A stretch of DNA of 64,000 bases, from NCBI RefSeq assembly GCF_026210795.1, contig NC_089436.1, positions 3,410,001 to 3,474,000 on the forward strand, written 5' to 3'. Both the position numbers and the translations under genes were made by a program. The stretch comes from Rhizophagus irregularis (lineage: Eukaryota > Glomeromycota > Glomeromycetes > Glomerales > Glomeraceae). Below the pieces are notes generated by a model. That model worked only from the letters and a program-made list of their open reading frames with translations. It had not been told where the DNA came from and did no database searches. Of the stretch, positions 11,995-22,164 are shown one piece after another (the stretch's first letter is position 1; each line of letters starts with the position of its first letter).

Positions 11995-14900
11995 ATGGAA
12001 TACACCAATTTACAACCCCCGGCTGACCTCGAAAATCAGCCTTCAGAACCAGTTCTACAATATTCTTATAACAAATATAATAAAAACACAAAAACACAAA
12101 AAAATCATAAAAATCCCCAAAACCACAAAAATAATAATCAATACCTCCATACCCCAGATAATAATGATATACCAACAATGAGTTCACGAAATTATATTCG
12201 CGAACCTCGTAATGATGAAGACGAAAATATGTTAAACCACATTGAACACAATTTATTTGATGACCAGGATACAAGAGGGTCAACGTCGTCTACCTCTCAA
12301 ACACACGACGCCCCCATATCAACATCTTCTCAATTGCGAACACAATTTATTGATTACTATAAATTTGGTACAATCAATATCCAAGGAGGATTCAATAATA
12401 AATTGAATGATATTCTCCACTTTTTTACACTTCATAACTATGATATTTTAATTTTAACCGAAACAGGTCTTCACCAACATATTAATATAGATAGAGAACA
12501 TAATAAAACAACATACTCCACGTTTCCACTCCCAACACTGAATGATGATAATACCATTCATAATATTCATCTTTATACAGATGACAAAGGCAACACCAAA
12601 GGCAGTGGCGTCTCTATGATAATCACAGATCAATTACAAAAACACATTATCAGAACCAACACTTTTTATGGCCGTATTTTAACGGTCGATCTATGTTTTA
12701 AAGGCAACCATTATATCAAATTTATATGTTGTTATTTACCTGCTAATGCTGTTGATGACAAAGATTTAATTATCAAATGTTACAAAGAAATTGAAAACAT
12801 TTTGATCAAGGCTAAACACGATCATTTTGAATGTATAGTTTTAGGCGACTTTAATATTAGTTTCGACAAATTTAAAAAAGCCAATCACTATCCTATTTGG
12901 AGACGTGAAATCAAAACAATTTTAAAAAATTTTGACCTTAAAGATTTACTTAAATCCTTTCACGATCACCCGAGCCCGACTCATACTACCAAGAGAAATG
13001 AAGGTCCAGATATACAGTCTCGTATAGATTATATTTTTACCTCACCTCATATCTTTCACCATAGCTTTTATGCTTATACTCACCAAATTTCAGCAGATTT
13101 TTTTACTACAGACCATCAGGCTCTTAGTTGTTATTTGACGCAGGATTATTTTAAAAAAAAATTCAATAGCTCTAGGAAAAGCCTAGAAAAATCACCTACG
13201 TACAAACCTAACACAGACCCGAAAATTCATTTTAAATACCATTTAATGACCACCGAATCTTGGTCTAATTATAAAGTTACCAATGGTATTATTTATCGAC
13301 AACACATTAACAAATTAATTTTACCAAATACAACACCAGAACAACAAATAGAATTATATTGGTCAAATATCAAAGATATTATTATACAAACAAAAGAGAA
13401 ATGTATCCCTTATTCCTCATATAAAAAATATACGAAACAGGAGCGACCGTTATCATTACGACAAAATAATAACAAGATACTTTTACTTCGTATGATTTTA
13501 CGAAAATTTTCTAATATCAAACTTAATAGAGTACAAGGTGATATGGATAAATGGAAAGATTATTGGAACACCTGGAATAATTCGCGTAAACAAATTTTTG
13601 TTATCGACGTCCATTTTAACGCCAAACGTACTATTTGGCTACCGTATACTTTGACGCCGGATAATATATCCAATGTCAAAAAAGATTTACAAAGTCTTCT
13701 ACGTATATCTATTGTTTTGCATAAACAAGAAGAAGATTCATGGACTCTAAAAAATATTAACAAATACGTTAATGACAGGAATAATAATTTAATTCATAAC
13801 CAAAAAAGAATGATTAATAGTATCCTTAATCGAAAACCTCAAAAGATAACATTAGATCGTTTACATTATTACGATCATGAAACCAATCAATTTCAATTTA
13901 CTAACAATCCTCATATTATAGCAGAACAATCAAATTTACATTTTCAACGGTTAGGAAAAGACCTTAATGATATTAATAACGTCAAAGAATATATGACAAT
14001 TCAAGACCTCCCGTTATATTGGAGATCAACTTACGAACCCATCAACAATCGTGATTACAAACATATGACTTCGTTAGAGGACGAATTCTCAATCGAAGAA
14101 TTATCCCAAGTCATCTCATCACTCCCAAACAACAAAGCCGCAGGCATTTCCGGCATCACATACGAAGACATTAAACATACACACCAAGACTTTAGAGAAT
14201 ATATTAACAAATTTTTCAATTATATATTGCAGGTCCAAATTTACCCACGGGACTGGTTACATGCTTTCCTTTTCCCCATACCCAAACCTAAGGCTTGGGA
14301 CTGCAAAATTGAAAATACTAGACCTATAGTCTTATTGGAAACATTTAGAAAATTATTCGTTAAAATTTTGACACAAAGAATTAATATCAAACTTACAACG
14401 TACAACCTGATTAATGAAAATAATCGGGCCGGCCTAACGGGACAATCAACGTTACAACCGCTACAAGTTATTCAACATATAATTGAATCTGCTTACAAAG
14501 ATAAGAAACCATTATGGATTGGTTTACAAGACCTCAGCAAGGCTTACGATAGAGTTAATAAATCTCTACTACGACTAGCATTACAACGCCTCCATTTTCC
14601 CGATACGATTACCACTCTTTTAATTTCTTTATTTAGTAATCGGAAAAATAATGTTATTTTACCCTTTGGCTTATCCGCCGATTTTGATGTACTTCAGGGC
14701 ATTGACCAAGGAGAAGTCATCAGTCCGCTATTATGGATTATTTATTATGATCCCATGTTTACACATCTTTCACAATTAACCAATAACCTTCATATTACCA
14801 GCGTCAACAAAATTACTAATATTTACCAACCTGATTCCGACCTTCAGATTAATTACTCAGCATCTGTGGTGGGTTATCTTGATGATACCAGCTGGTTTGC

Positions 14901-17900
14901 ATCTTCCAAATCGCAGTTGGAATCCAATCTCCAAATTGCGAATTCTTTCTATGACATGGCAAATATTACCATTAACCATGACAAATACACCATCCTTACC
15001 AACATTCCTAAATTTTGTAACAAGGAATTACAATTTCAAGTCACCCCTGACAAATCAATAATGATTAAAACAGCGTCACGGGCCTCATCTAATCGAATTC
15101 TTGGAATTTATATTAATGCATTTAATTCACATACACCGACGCTAAAAAAGATCAAAAAAATAATTAGTCATTTCGCGTATACAATGCGCTTCAAAAAGAT
15201 AACTCATGACCACCTTATTTATATCATTAACAAAGTATTATTACCCAAATTAGAGTATATTAATCAATTTACTATTTTTACAAGGTCACAATGTGACCTT
15301 TTATTAGCCCCTGTTAAAAAACTTTTTAAACAACATTTAAAATTACCAATTTCTACACATAATAATATTATTCATAACAAATTATTTCCTTCTATTAATA
15401 GTTTTTTTTATAACCAATTTTATTCACATATATCAATTGTTAATGTTATTTTTAACACCCCTATGTTCTCCACTATTGGTTTACAAAAAATTTTGAATAC
15501 ACAATATGAATTTTGGATTCCCAATTTCCCGACGTCTAAGGACTTAGTCAACCCTATTTCGTCAAATTATCAATCCCTTTTGACTCGACAATTACGTTTA
15601 TTCAACACGTTTCATATAACTTTTTTACCACACTGTAATACGAGTATCACTGGTGGTGGTAATTCTATAGTTTCATATTTTAATTCATTTAATTCTCTTG
15701 ATTCTTTATCCACTAAAGACCTTCAAAGTTTACGGAAAAAACGTATAATGTTTATGGATCAATTAACATCCCTTGATGGCTATTTTCTAAGTACTTGGAA
15801 AGACGTTAAAAAACAAAACCCTAAGGCCAATTTCAAAGGTCCTACGCCCAAGTGGTTTCAAAATCTTGAAAAATTTAACATTTTGGTGAACGATAGTTCA
15901 CGTCGCCTCTTACGAGATTTAATGGTTTCACCCCCGGCCAGATTTGATTCTATGTCTCCTTCTATACGAAAAGCATGTAAATATCGTCCCAAAAATGAAT
16001 GGACTATTTCCTGGGACGCAGTACACCAGTGTGAACTGTATGGCAAGACGATTGAACAACAAAATGACTTATACGGTACCAGCCTCACTTATCGAACACA
16101 TTACCTTCCTGAGGTTAACGCTGATACTAGAGTCAACTTGACACCCAAAAAAGTAACCCCTATTCTACGACCTTGTACAGGTCACTGTGGTCATAGTGTA
16201 CCTTTTAGTGGCGATTTACGCCCAAAATGTGTTATTGTTTCTTTAACATCACATTTAATTCTTTTTAATGTTCACGCAAAATCTTTTATACCTAATAGAC
16301 CTTTTATAAAATTAGATAAATCTTTTATTTTCCCAACTACATCTTTACACACCCTTCGTACTCAAGCTTTTACATATAACAAACATAGATTAATTGTACC
16401 TAACGTTTTACCCCCAACGATTCCTATTCTATCCTCTTTGGACTCATACTTAGAGGAGAATTTCTTGTTATTTACTAATAATTCAATCAATTTAAATTTA
16501 AATATCTCTTCCTCCCTCTTTATTAAAAATATTTTTGTAGGAAATAGAGATTTAATTATTCAACTTTTAGAAATAGCTAAACAATTTTTATTTCAAAAAA
16601 AATTTATTTTTTACACTGATGGTTCTTTTTCCCCTATAGATGTTAATTCTTCTACTCAAACTCAAATGGGTTTTGCTTGGATCGAGATTACTGATGCAAC
16701 TCCTGATTCTGGACCTCCTCCACCATCTTACAAAGGCGCTTTATCTTTTAATCCGTCTTCTACTAAAGCGGAAGTGTACGCACTTTTAACAGCTATTATT
16801 GCTGTTCCAGATGAGAGTGAATTGGATATTTTCACAGACTCGTTGAACGTCATTCATACCTTCCATGCTGTTACAAACAAATTAACTTCCATTAGAAGAA
16901 AACTGAAATGCAATAACCATTTAGCGTGGCGTTTGATTGACACGTTAATTATGAAAAAATCCTTGATCGTCCACCTACACAAAGTCAAAGCTCACTCCAA
17001 TGATTTTTGGAATGATATGGCCGATAGCTTAGCTAATTGTGCACGTCAACTTGCACCTTACGAGATTAATCCTGCAACTTTACCGGGTTCTTTAATGACC
17101 CCTATTTGGGCCTCTATTGCACCAATTGACCGCGACATTAGAAAATTCTGTCATAATCTTACAGATACTTACACTTTTAGTCAATTTTTGGGTAATTCTT
17201 CACTTTCACCCATTTTCGATAGATTTCCCTTGTCCTCAATACATTGGCCTCTAACTAGAGCGTGGTTACAATTTAATCCCACGTCCGATGTATGTAGTTC
17301 TACCAAATCATCACACAACGCTTTTAAAATTAAAGCACTTAATCATATTCTTCCTTGTGGTGACGTCCTTACCAAACATTATCCTGATTTTTATCCTGAC
17401 AATCATATACCTTGTCCGGTTTGTAACAACCATCAAGATACTAATGAACATTTGGGAATTTGTTCGAAACTTTTACCTATAATCAATACTACCCTATTAG
17501 AACATAAAGTCATATTACAACATCTTCTTGAGAAGCATACTTCCTCTAATCCTATCTTTATTAAACAATCCATCGATCGATTTGATCTCCTATTACCGAT
17601 CTCGGAGTCAAATTCTTTCACTCATCCAATATATTTAATTATACACCAACTTGTTTCACAAGACTTTTATAATTTAGTACGATCTTTCACCTTTAATGAC
17701 AAACTTACTCGTTTAATTATATGGGAATTCTTAACCTCATTTCACGAACGAATCTACCAACAAATATGGCCTAAACATTGTTCTCTGTTGAAATTGTGGG
17801 AACTGCGTAATGGAATTACGCCCAAACGCAAACGCGATTTTCGTAAGAAAAAACCTTTGAAGTCACGTGATCATAAAACATCACAACCTATTACTCGCTC

Positions 17901-18222
17901 TAGAGTTGCCTCTACTTCTCATAACAGATCACAAAATCTTTCTCAACCCAGAGTTAGGACGAACTTTTTACCCCCGGATGGTATTTCTCGCCGATCACTT
18001 CATCCTTGGATTTCCTCGGCCCCGTCTACTCGCCCTTCTCACTTACCGCAAGTACCGATGTGGTTGATTTTGTGCACTTGTAATTTTTTACACTCTGGTG
18101 GATGGTTATCTTCTGTCCGGCACCCTAGTAGTTTTGAGTTAGATATAGATAATTTTTCTTCTTCATGTAATTTTAATTTTAATTTTTTTAGTTCTTCTTT
18201 TGCATTTGATAGTCCGTTTTAG
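11995..18222 (+). CDS. LINE ORF2: APE endonuclease, reverse transcriptase, RNase H
   Basis: 2,075 aa from the first ATG, 132 nt after ORF1. The APE-type endonuclease spans about residues 120-380 (TINIQGGF, LTETGL, VLGDFNIS, RIDYIFTS, DHQALSCY). The RT spans about 700-1000 (NNKAAGISGI, IPKPKAWD, LQDLSKAYDRV, GIDQGEVISP, and YLDD in place of YADD). RNase H spans about 1535-1680 (FYTDGSF, KAEVYALLTA, IFTDSLNV, KVKAHSNDFWNDMADSLA), with Asp/Glu/Asp/Asp candidates present. A zinc finger CPVCNNHQDTNEHLGIC lies near 1806 and an extra Cys/His cluster (RPCTGHCGHS) near 1395. It performs target-primed reverse transcription. The C-terminal Ser/Phe-rich tail is unusual. No stop or frameshift. Confidence 0.93.
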   Translation: MEYTNLQPPADLENQPSEPVLQYSYNKYNKNTKTQKNHKNPQNHKNNNQYLHTPDNNDIPTMSSRNYIREPRNDEDENMLNHIEHNLFDDQDTRGSTSSTSQTHDAPISTSSQLRTQFIDYYKFGTINIQGGFNNKLNDILHFFTLHNYDILILTETGLHQHINIDREHNKTTYSTFPLPTLNDDNTIHNIHLYTDDKGNTKGSGVSMIITDQLQKHIIRTNTFYGRILTVDLCFKGNHYIKFICCYLPANAVDDKDLIIKCYKEIENILIKAKHDHFECIVLGDFNISFDKFKKANHYPIWRREIKTILKNFDLKDLLKSFHDHPSPTHTTKRNEGPDIQSRIDYIFTSPHIFHHSFYAYTHQISADFFTTDHQALSCYLTQDYFKKKFNSSRKSLEKSPTYKPNTDPKIHFKYHLMTTESWSNYKVTNGIIYRQHINKLILPNTTPEQQIELYWSNIKDIIIQTKEKCIPYSSYKKYTKQERPLSLRQNNNKILLLRMILRKFSNIKLNRVQGDMDKWKDYWNTWNNSRKQIFVIDVHFNAKRTIWLPYTLTPDNISNVKKDLQSLLRISIVLHKQEEDSWTLKNINKYVNDRNNNLIHNQKRMINSILNRKPQKITLDRLHYYDHETNQFQFTNNPHIIAEQSNLHFQRLGKDLNDINNVKEYMTIQDLPLYWRSTYEPINNRDYKHMTSLEDEFSIEELSQVISSLPNNKAAGISGITYEDIKHTHQDFREYINKFFNYILQVQIYPRDWLHAFLFPIPKPKAWDCKIENTRPIVLLETFRKLFVKILTQRINIKLTTYNLINENNRAGLTGQSTLQPLQVIQHIIESAYKDKKPLWIGLQDLSKAYDRVNKSLLRLALQRLHFPDTITTLLISLFSNRKNNVILPFGLSADFDVLQGIDQGEVISPLLWIIYYDPMFTHLSQLTNNLHITSVNKITNIYQPDSDLQINYSASVVGYLDDTSWFASSKSQLESNLQIANSFYDMANITINHDKYTILTNIPKFCNKELQFQVTPDKSIMIKTASRASSNRILGIYINAFNSHTPTLKKIKKIISHFAYTMRFKKITHDHLIYIINKVLLPKLEYINQFTIFTRSQCDLLLAPVKKLFKQHLKLPISTHNNIIHNKLFPSINSFFYNQFYSHISIVNVIFNTPMFSTIGLQKILNTQYEFWIPNFPTSKDLVNPISSNYQSLLTRQLRLFNTFHITFLPHCNTSITGGGNSIVSYFNSFNSLDSLSTKDLQSLRKKRIMFMDQLTSLDGYFLSTWKDVKKQNPKANFKGPTPKWFQNLEKFNILVNDSSRRLLRDLMVSPPARFDSMSPSIRKACKYRPKNEWTISWDAVHQCELYGKTIEQQNDLYGTSLTYRTHYLPEVNADTRVNLTPKKVTPILRPCTGHCGHSVPFSGDLRPKCVIVSLTSHLILFNVHAKSFIPNRPFIKLDKSFIFPTTSLHTLRTQAFTYNKHRLIVPNVLPPTIPILSSLDSYLEENFLLFTNNSINLNLNISSSLFIKNIFVGNRDLIIQLLEIAKQFLFQKKFIFYTDGSFSPIDVNSSTQTQMGFAWIEITDATPDSGPPPPSYKGALSFNPSSTKAEVYALLTAIIAVPDESELDIFTDSLNVIHTFHAVTNKLTSIRRKLKCNNHLAWRLIDTLIMKKSLIVHLHKVKAHSNDFWNDMADSLANCARQLAPYEINPATLPGSLMTPIWASIAPIDRDIRKFCHNLTDTYTFSQFLGNSSLSPIFDRFPLSSIHWPLTRAWLQFNPTSDVCSSTKSSHNAFKIKALNHILPCGDVLTKHYPDFYPDNHIPCPVCNNHQDTNEHLGICSKLLPIINTTLLEHKVILQHLLEKHTSSNPIFIKQSIDRFDLLLPISESNSFTHPIYLIIHQLVSQDFYNLVRSFTFNDKLTRLIIWEFLTSFHERIYQQIWPKHCSLLKLWELRNGITPKRKRDFRKKKPLKSRDHKTSQPITRSRVASTSHNRSQNLSQPRVRTNFLPPDGISRRSLHPWISSAPSTRPSHLPQVPMWLILCTCNFLHSGGWLSSVRHPSSFELDIDNFSSSCNFNFNFFSSSFAFDSPF

Positions 18223-18267
18223 ACTCCAGGTTATGCTTGATTGTTCTATAGAATAATGGGCAAGACG

Positions 18268-18292
18268 ACCCCTTCAGGCTTCTCCTGAGAGG
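18268..18292 (+). other. stem-loop in LINE 3' UTR
   Basis: CTTCAGG (18272-18278) pairs imperfectly with CCTGAGAG (18284-18291). It could be an RT recognition structure. Confidence 0.5.
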
Positions 18293-18355
18293 TTGGGTAA
18301 ATCACTAGCTTAGAATTTATTGATCTTTTAGACCATGTTTATTCCTATTTAGCGT

Positions 18356-18369
18356 TCGACCCCAGTCGA
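18356..18369 (+). other. terminal 5-bp stem, 4-nt loop hairpin before the LINE A-rich tail
   Basis: TCGAC-CCCA-GTCGA, eleven bases before the A-rich tail. In several LINE clades a hairpin at this position is read by the cognate RT; the role here is inferred. Confidence 0.55.
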
Positions 18370-18403
18370 GTCTATATCTTAAAAATAAAATAAAATAAAA
18401 AAA

Positions 18404-18416
18404 ATACTAAAATTAG
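18404..18416. repeat. 3' target-site duplication of the LINE
   Basis: 13 bp, identical to 9469-9481. Confidence 0.9.
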
Positions 18417-18649
18417 ATTAGCCTGTATAAATAATTTTGTATTGTCTAACACATGATTTGTCTGCGCCTGAACTATTCATAGATCATGTTAATTACTAAT
18501 ATAAAATATTTTAAATTATTTTTATTTCTGGTAATTAAAGTTTTGCTAATATTAGACAATTAAACTTATTAAGTTAATAAATTGCTCTTCTTTTTACGAT
18601 TAGTAATTTTTTATTTTTATTTTTTTAAACCGTAACAGTTAATAGATTA

Positions 18650-19205
18650 AACTTCAGGATTTTTTTTTTGTAACAATAGATCGAACTTTGGCCTTTCTTT
18701 TGTTTAATAATTTTTTATTATTATTTTTTTTAATAGATCGTTTAGTAACTTTTTTTTATTTTCTTAATAGATCGTTTAGTTATTTTTTTTTAGGATTTTT
18801 TTTAAATTCAGAAATTTTTTTAACAACAGATCAGATATTTTTTTCATTAAAAATTTTTTTTTCTAACAATAGATCGGACTTTGCCCTTTCTTTATGTTCG
18901 GTACTGACATTTACTAATATTAATTAGTAATAGTTAGTTCCCGGTTATAAAAAAAATTTACTTTTTTTTTGCTGGTAACTGGCGTCATTCTAATACTATT
19001 AAGTAATAGTTCTATCGATTTTTTATAGGCTTTGGTGATAAGAATAATTTTTTTGTAACAATAGATTTGATAGTAATGGAAATTTTTTTTTGATATAAAT
19101 TTTTTTTTAAATAGATTACTAATGATATAATCTTCTGTAATTATACATTCGTATGATGGTATTCTTGATGATGAGAAATTTTTTTTTTTTTGTAACAATT
19201 AATTA
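18650..19205 (+). repeat. degenerate T-run/AACAATAGATCG repeat field
   Basis: Poly-T runs alternate with variants of GTAACAATAGATCGNACTTT (near 18670, 18728, 18765, 18822, 18865, 19053 and 19193). Strongly strand-asymmetric. No gene. Confidence 0.6.
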
Positions 19206-19615
19206 TTCAGAATTGATTTTGTAATGAGTCTGTAAAACATATAAATAAACCATAAATTCTATAATACTGTAACATTTGTTTAATATTATAATATTTGTAT
19301 TAAGTTATTGTAATACTAAATCATTTTAATTTAATCATATTGTAAATATGCTTCACATTATTGTATTGTAAATATTGTAAATATAATTTATATCATTCAA
19401 ATATAGATATTTTGTATTATACTAATAAATATATAATGTATTATTCCAACATAATAATCATATTATAAATATAAATTACTGTATGTTCAGTATTATACAA
19501 AAATTAAATTGTTAGTTTAATATTAAATACAAATCTACATAACTACTTCAGTTTTTTATTAACATGCAAAAGAATTTTCTATATAAAAAAATTTTTTCTA
19601 AGGGTACTGACTACC
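19206..19615. other. AT-rich intergenic, no gene seen
   Basis: Contains many short ATTGTAAATAT-like words. No coding or structured feature is supportable. Confidence 0.4.
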
Positions 19616-19623
19616 TTTCAGAC

Positions 19624-20066
19624 TAGGGATTGGAATCGATTCCCATTACTAGAATCGATTCTAAAATCGATTAATCGCGATTAATCGTTTCGCAAATACC
19701 GATTTTTTTTTATACTATTTATAATAGGTGTGTTTAAACACATATCACGTGATTACAAAAAAATTACAGTGATCGACGAACAAATTTCCGTTTTTGGAAA
19801 TTTATACAACCTTGTGCGATGGCAACTTGAATTTTATTGGGAGATAAAATTTCCTTTTTAGGAAGTTTGTGTTCCGTCACGTGATTCGCGGGCGGAATTA
19901 TGAATTTGGCCAAAATTAACTATTATGAACAAATAATAATTTACGGTCAAATTAACGAAACTGCGCCACAATAAGTAGATTCGATTTTTATTCGAGATTC
20001 GATTTAAAATCGATTCTTATCGATTTTCGATAGTTTCGATTTTAATCGAATCTTTTCCGATCCCTA
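19624..20066. mobile_element. non-autonomous hAT-type MITE
   Basis: A 443-bp element with inverted ends TAGGGATTGGAATCGATT and TAGGGATCGGAAAAGATTCG (the second read from the other strand). It is bounded by the 8-bp direct repeat TTTCAGAC at 19616-19623 and 20067-20074. An 8-bp duplication and termini fitting YARNG are hAT traits. ATCGATT words are repeated inside both ends. No transposase. Confidence 0.82.
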
Positions 20067-20284
20067 TTTCAGACCCCTTTCTTAGGTTTTTTTTTTTACC
20101 TTTTTAAATTTTTATTTTATTTAATTTTATTATTTATTTTATTTTGAATTATTTATTTACTTCCAATTCTTCGAATTTCTAATTACAAACAAAATTAGTA
20201 TTATATATAAGTAAAAAAATTTCTGAACATAAATCAGAATTTTCTTTTCAATACATAATACTATAATATGCAATTAATATATAT

Positions 20285-20313
20285 CCCGACGCAGCGCGAC
20301 GGGTTACGGCTAG
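20285..20313 (+). other. possible Helitron 3' end
   Basis: A GC-rich hairpin (20285-20303: CCCG/CGC paired with GCG/CGGG, one A-A mismatch, 3-nt loop) is followed seven bases later by CTAG and then T, the usual Helitron 3' layout. The 5' TC end was not found. Confidence 0.45.
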
Positions 20314-20340
20314 TAGTGTATAATATATATATATATAAAG

Positions 20341-21020
20341 GCCAGCCGCTCAAGGCCGAAATTATGATAATTTCAGTCAGTGCGCAAAAGGTAATAGCTT
20401 TCCACCAGGAATGATTTATAAAAAGAAAGTTTTTTCATGATTTTCTTTTGGCTGGAATTCGAACCTGACCATTTTTATGTATATTTCGAATCGTTTGATA
20501 TGTTTAAAACTATAATTTTTAAACGAGTATCTATAAATATATTACAAATTTATTTTTTAGAATTACTCAAGAATATCGTGATTATTATTCGTTATCACAT
20601 TTGTGGATTCCAAGTCTTCAATTTTTTATATAAATTGATTTCTTCACAAAGTAATTCTGCTTCATCTGATGATTTTTATTTATAATTTGTCGTATGAAAG
20701 TAATGAAACTATTTTAATATCAATTCATATCAACTACCACCGCAATCTAGTAAGGGAAAGAAATGATGAGTTTAAATAAGCTGTTTTTTGGAATTTTATT
20801 AGGGAAATACAGTACAATAATTCATTTTGTGATTTTTTTTGTGGAGATACACTATTTTGAAAAATTATTATTCTAACTGTATTAAATATTTTGATATCAC
20901 CGAGATTTGAATTTATATAAAAAAGTCAGAGGCAGCCAAAAAATTTTTACCATTAGCTTTTCGGGCTAGAATTATGATAATTTCAACTAGTGTCTAAGAA
21001 AGGTAATGGTTTTCTGCCGG
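20341..21020 (+). repeat. two diverged copies of a dispersed repeat
   Basis: 20355-20412 and about 20970-21020 share GAATTATGATAATTTCA/AAATTATGATAATTTCA followed by AAGGTAATGGTTTTC/AAAGGTAATAGCTTTCC and a CCxCCxGG-like stretch. Probably remnants of one transposon family. The DNA between them has no supportable gene. Confidence 0.5.
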
Positions 21021-21584
21021 GCATTAGCTAAAAGGGAAAGATTTAAGTACTGATTTCTGTATAAATCACATAATCTAGTATATATTTGCATAGTTGATAG
21101 AGATAGTGCAATTAAAAAATAAATCGGCAAGTTTTTTTTTTTTAATTTTAAATAACATACAGTACACTATAACGACCTTACTGTACAAAAGTGTTATAAC
21201 GCAAACTTTCGTATGATCTTCACATTTTTTTTTATTTTTTGATTTTGCGATTACAGCTGAGCTTTTCTAATTATATATAAAAATTTTGACTATTAACAAT
21301 AACGTTGAATTTATTTCTTAAGCAATTTTCATTGTAAAAAACATAATATATAAATAACAATAAAGCTACTATATATATTACAAATTTAAAAAATAATTTG
21401 ATAACAAGAATAAGAGTTTCTGCATCGCATTAAATTGTATGAAATATAAGAACAACATCTAAAAATGAAATTAACAACTTTGTGCAACACAAGGTCGCGA
21501 CTAACATTAGCGAGGTAATACTTATGATTTAGCATTAGAATAATTTGTTTATTTGAAAATCATGAATAAGTAAACGATATATAA
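21021..21584. other. intergenic with a possible TIR fragment
   Basis: AT-rich. TACAGTACACTATAACGACC near 21170 resembles pogo/Tigger-type termini, but no partner end was found. Confidence 0.3.
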
Positions 21585-22164
21585 GGCCACACAAATTCAA
21601 ATTTTCGGTTCACTTCACCCGGCCGGATCACTTTTTCATTTTATTTTTTATTTTTATGTTTCAAAAAAACCAATTTGAAGTAAAAATCACAAGGACAACA
21701 TACAAATGAGTCGAAAGTAATTCTATCACTAACAAATAAGCCGCCCGTAGGCGACGATTCCTGACCTTTAGGGAGAATAGGAACGGGTAGGATCCAAGAT
21801 CGTCCCCAGAACCTATTTGCCGACCAGGAAAAAATAAAAAGAAAAAGGACAAAAAATAAAAAAAACTATCCAGTATCCACCAGACTTCCCAAAAAAGTAT
21901 CATTTAAAAAAGAAAATAAATCTATATTATTAAACCAAAAGTTGTGCCGGATCACTTTTTCAAATTTCAATAAAAAAAAGTTTATATATAAAAAAATTAT
22001 CACGTGATCAGGACGTACTTTTATTGGCGGGTAAGTTTATCATACTTCTAGAGCGAAAATAAATCAAAAGTCAACCAATCAAATGTCACGATTTTTATAT
22101 ATAAACTTTTTTTACTAATAAACAATAAACCCCGGGTGAACCGAAAAATTGAATTTGTGTGGCC
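21585..22164. mobile_element. MITE copy 1 (GGCCACAC termini), interrupted by a retroposed insert
   Basis: The ends GGCCACACAAATTCAAATTT and (reverse strand) GGCCACACAAATTCAATTTT form a ~29-bp inverted repeat reaching CGGTTCAC. The internal sequence (TTATCACGTGATCAGGACGT, AAAGTCAACCAATCAAAT) matches a second copy at 32845-33149. Copy 1 is longer because of an insertion at 21639-21945. The target duplication is not clear, so the superfamily is left open. Confidence 0.8.
21639..21945 (-). mobile_element. SINE-like or 5'-truncated LINE insertion inside MITE copy 1
   Basis: The 307-bp insert is flanked by the perfect 17-mer GCCGGATCACTTTTTCA (21622-21638 and 21946-21962). MITE copy 2 has this sequence once, uninterrupted, so the empty site is known. 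On the minus strand the insert ends in an A-rich tail (AAACATAAAAATAAAAAATAAAA-like), as expected for target-primed reverse transcription. It does not match the 3' end of the LINE at 9.5-18.4 kb. The family is not recognised. Confidence 0.85.

Larger units (their letters stand above)
9482..18403 (+). mobile_element. full-length non-LTR retrotransposon (APE/RT/RNase H class, I/Tad-like)
   Basis: The 8,922-bp element is flanked by the identical 13-mer ATACTAAAATTAG (9469-9481 and 18404-18416). It has a 128-nt 5' UTR, ORF1, a 132-nt spacer, ORF2 and a 181-nt 3' UTR ending in an A-rich tail (TAAAATAAAATAAAA). Both ORFs are open throughout and the duplication is perfect, which suggests recent insertion and possible activity. 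The + strand is C-rich relative to its surroundings. Assignment to the RNase-H-bearing I/Tad group rests on domain order (APE, RT, RNase H, CCHC), not on a tree. Confidence 0.92.

Noticed and set aside
20437..20685. 82-aa open frame
   Set aside because: AT-rich Phe/Ile string between repeats, no recognisable features or splice context.
21661..21903. 80-aa open frame on the minus strand
   Set aside because: Lies within the 307-bp retroposed insert, no homology to known ORFs; kept as part of the insert only.
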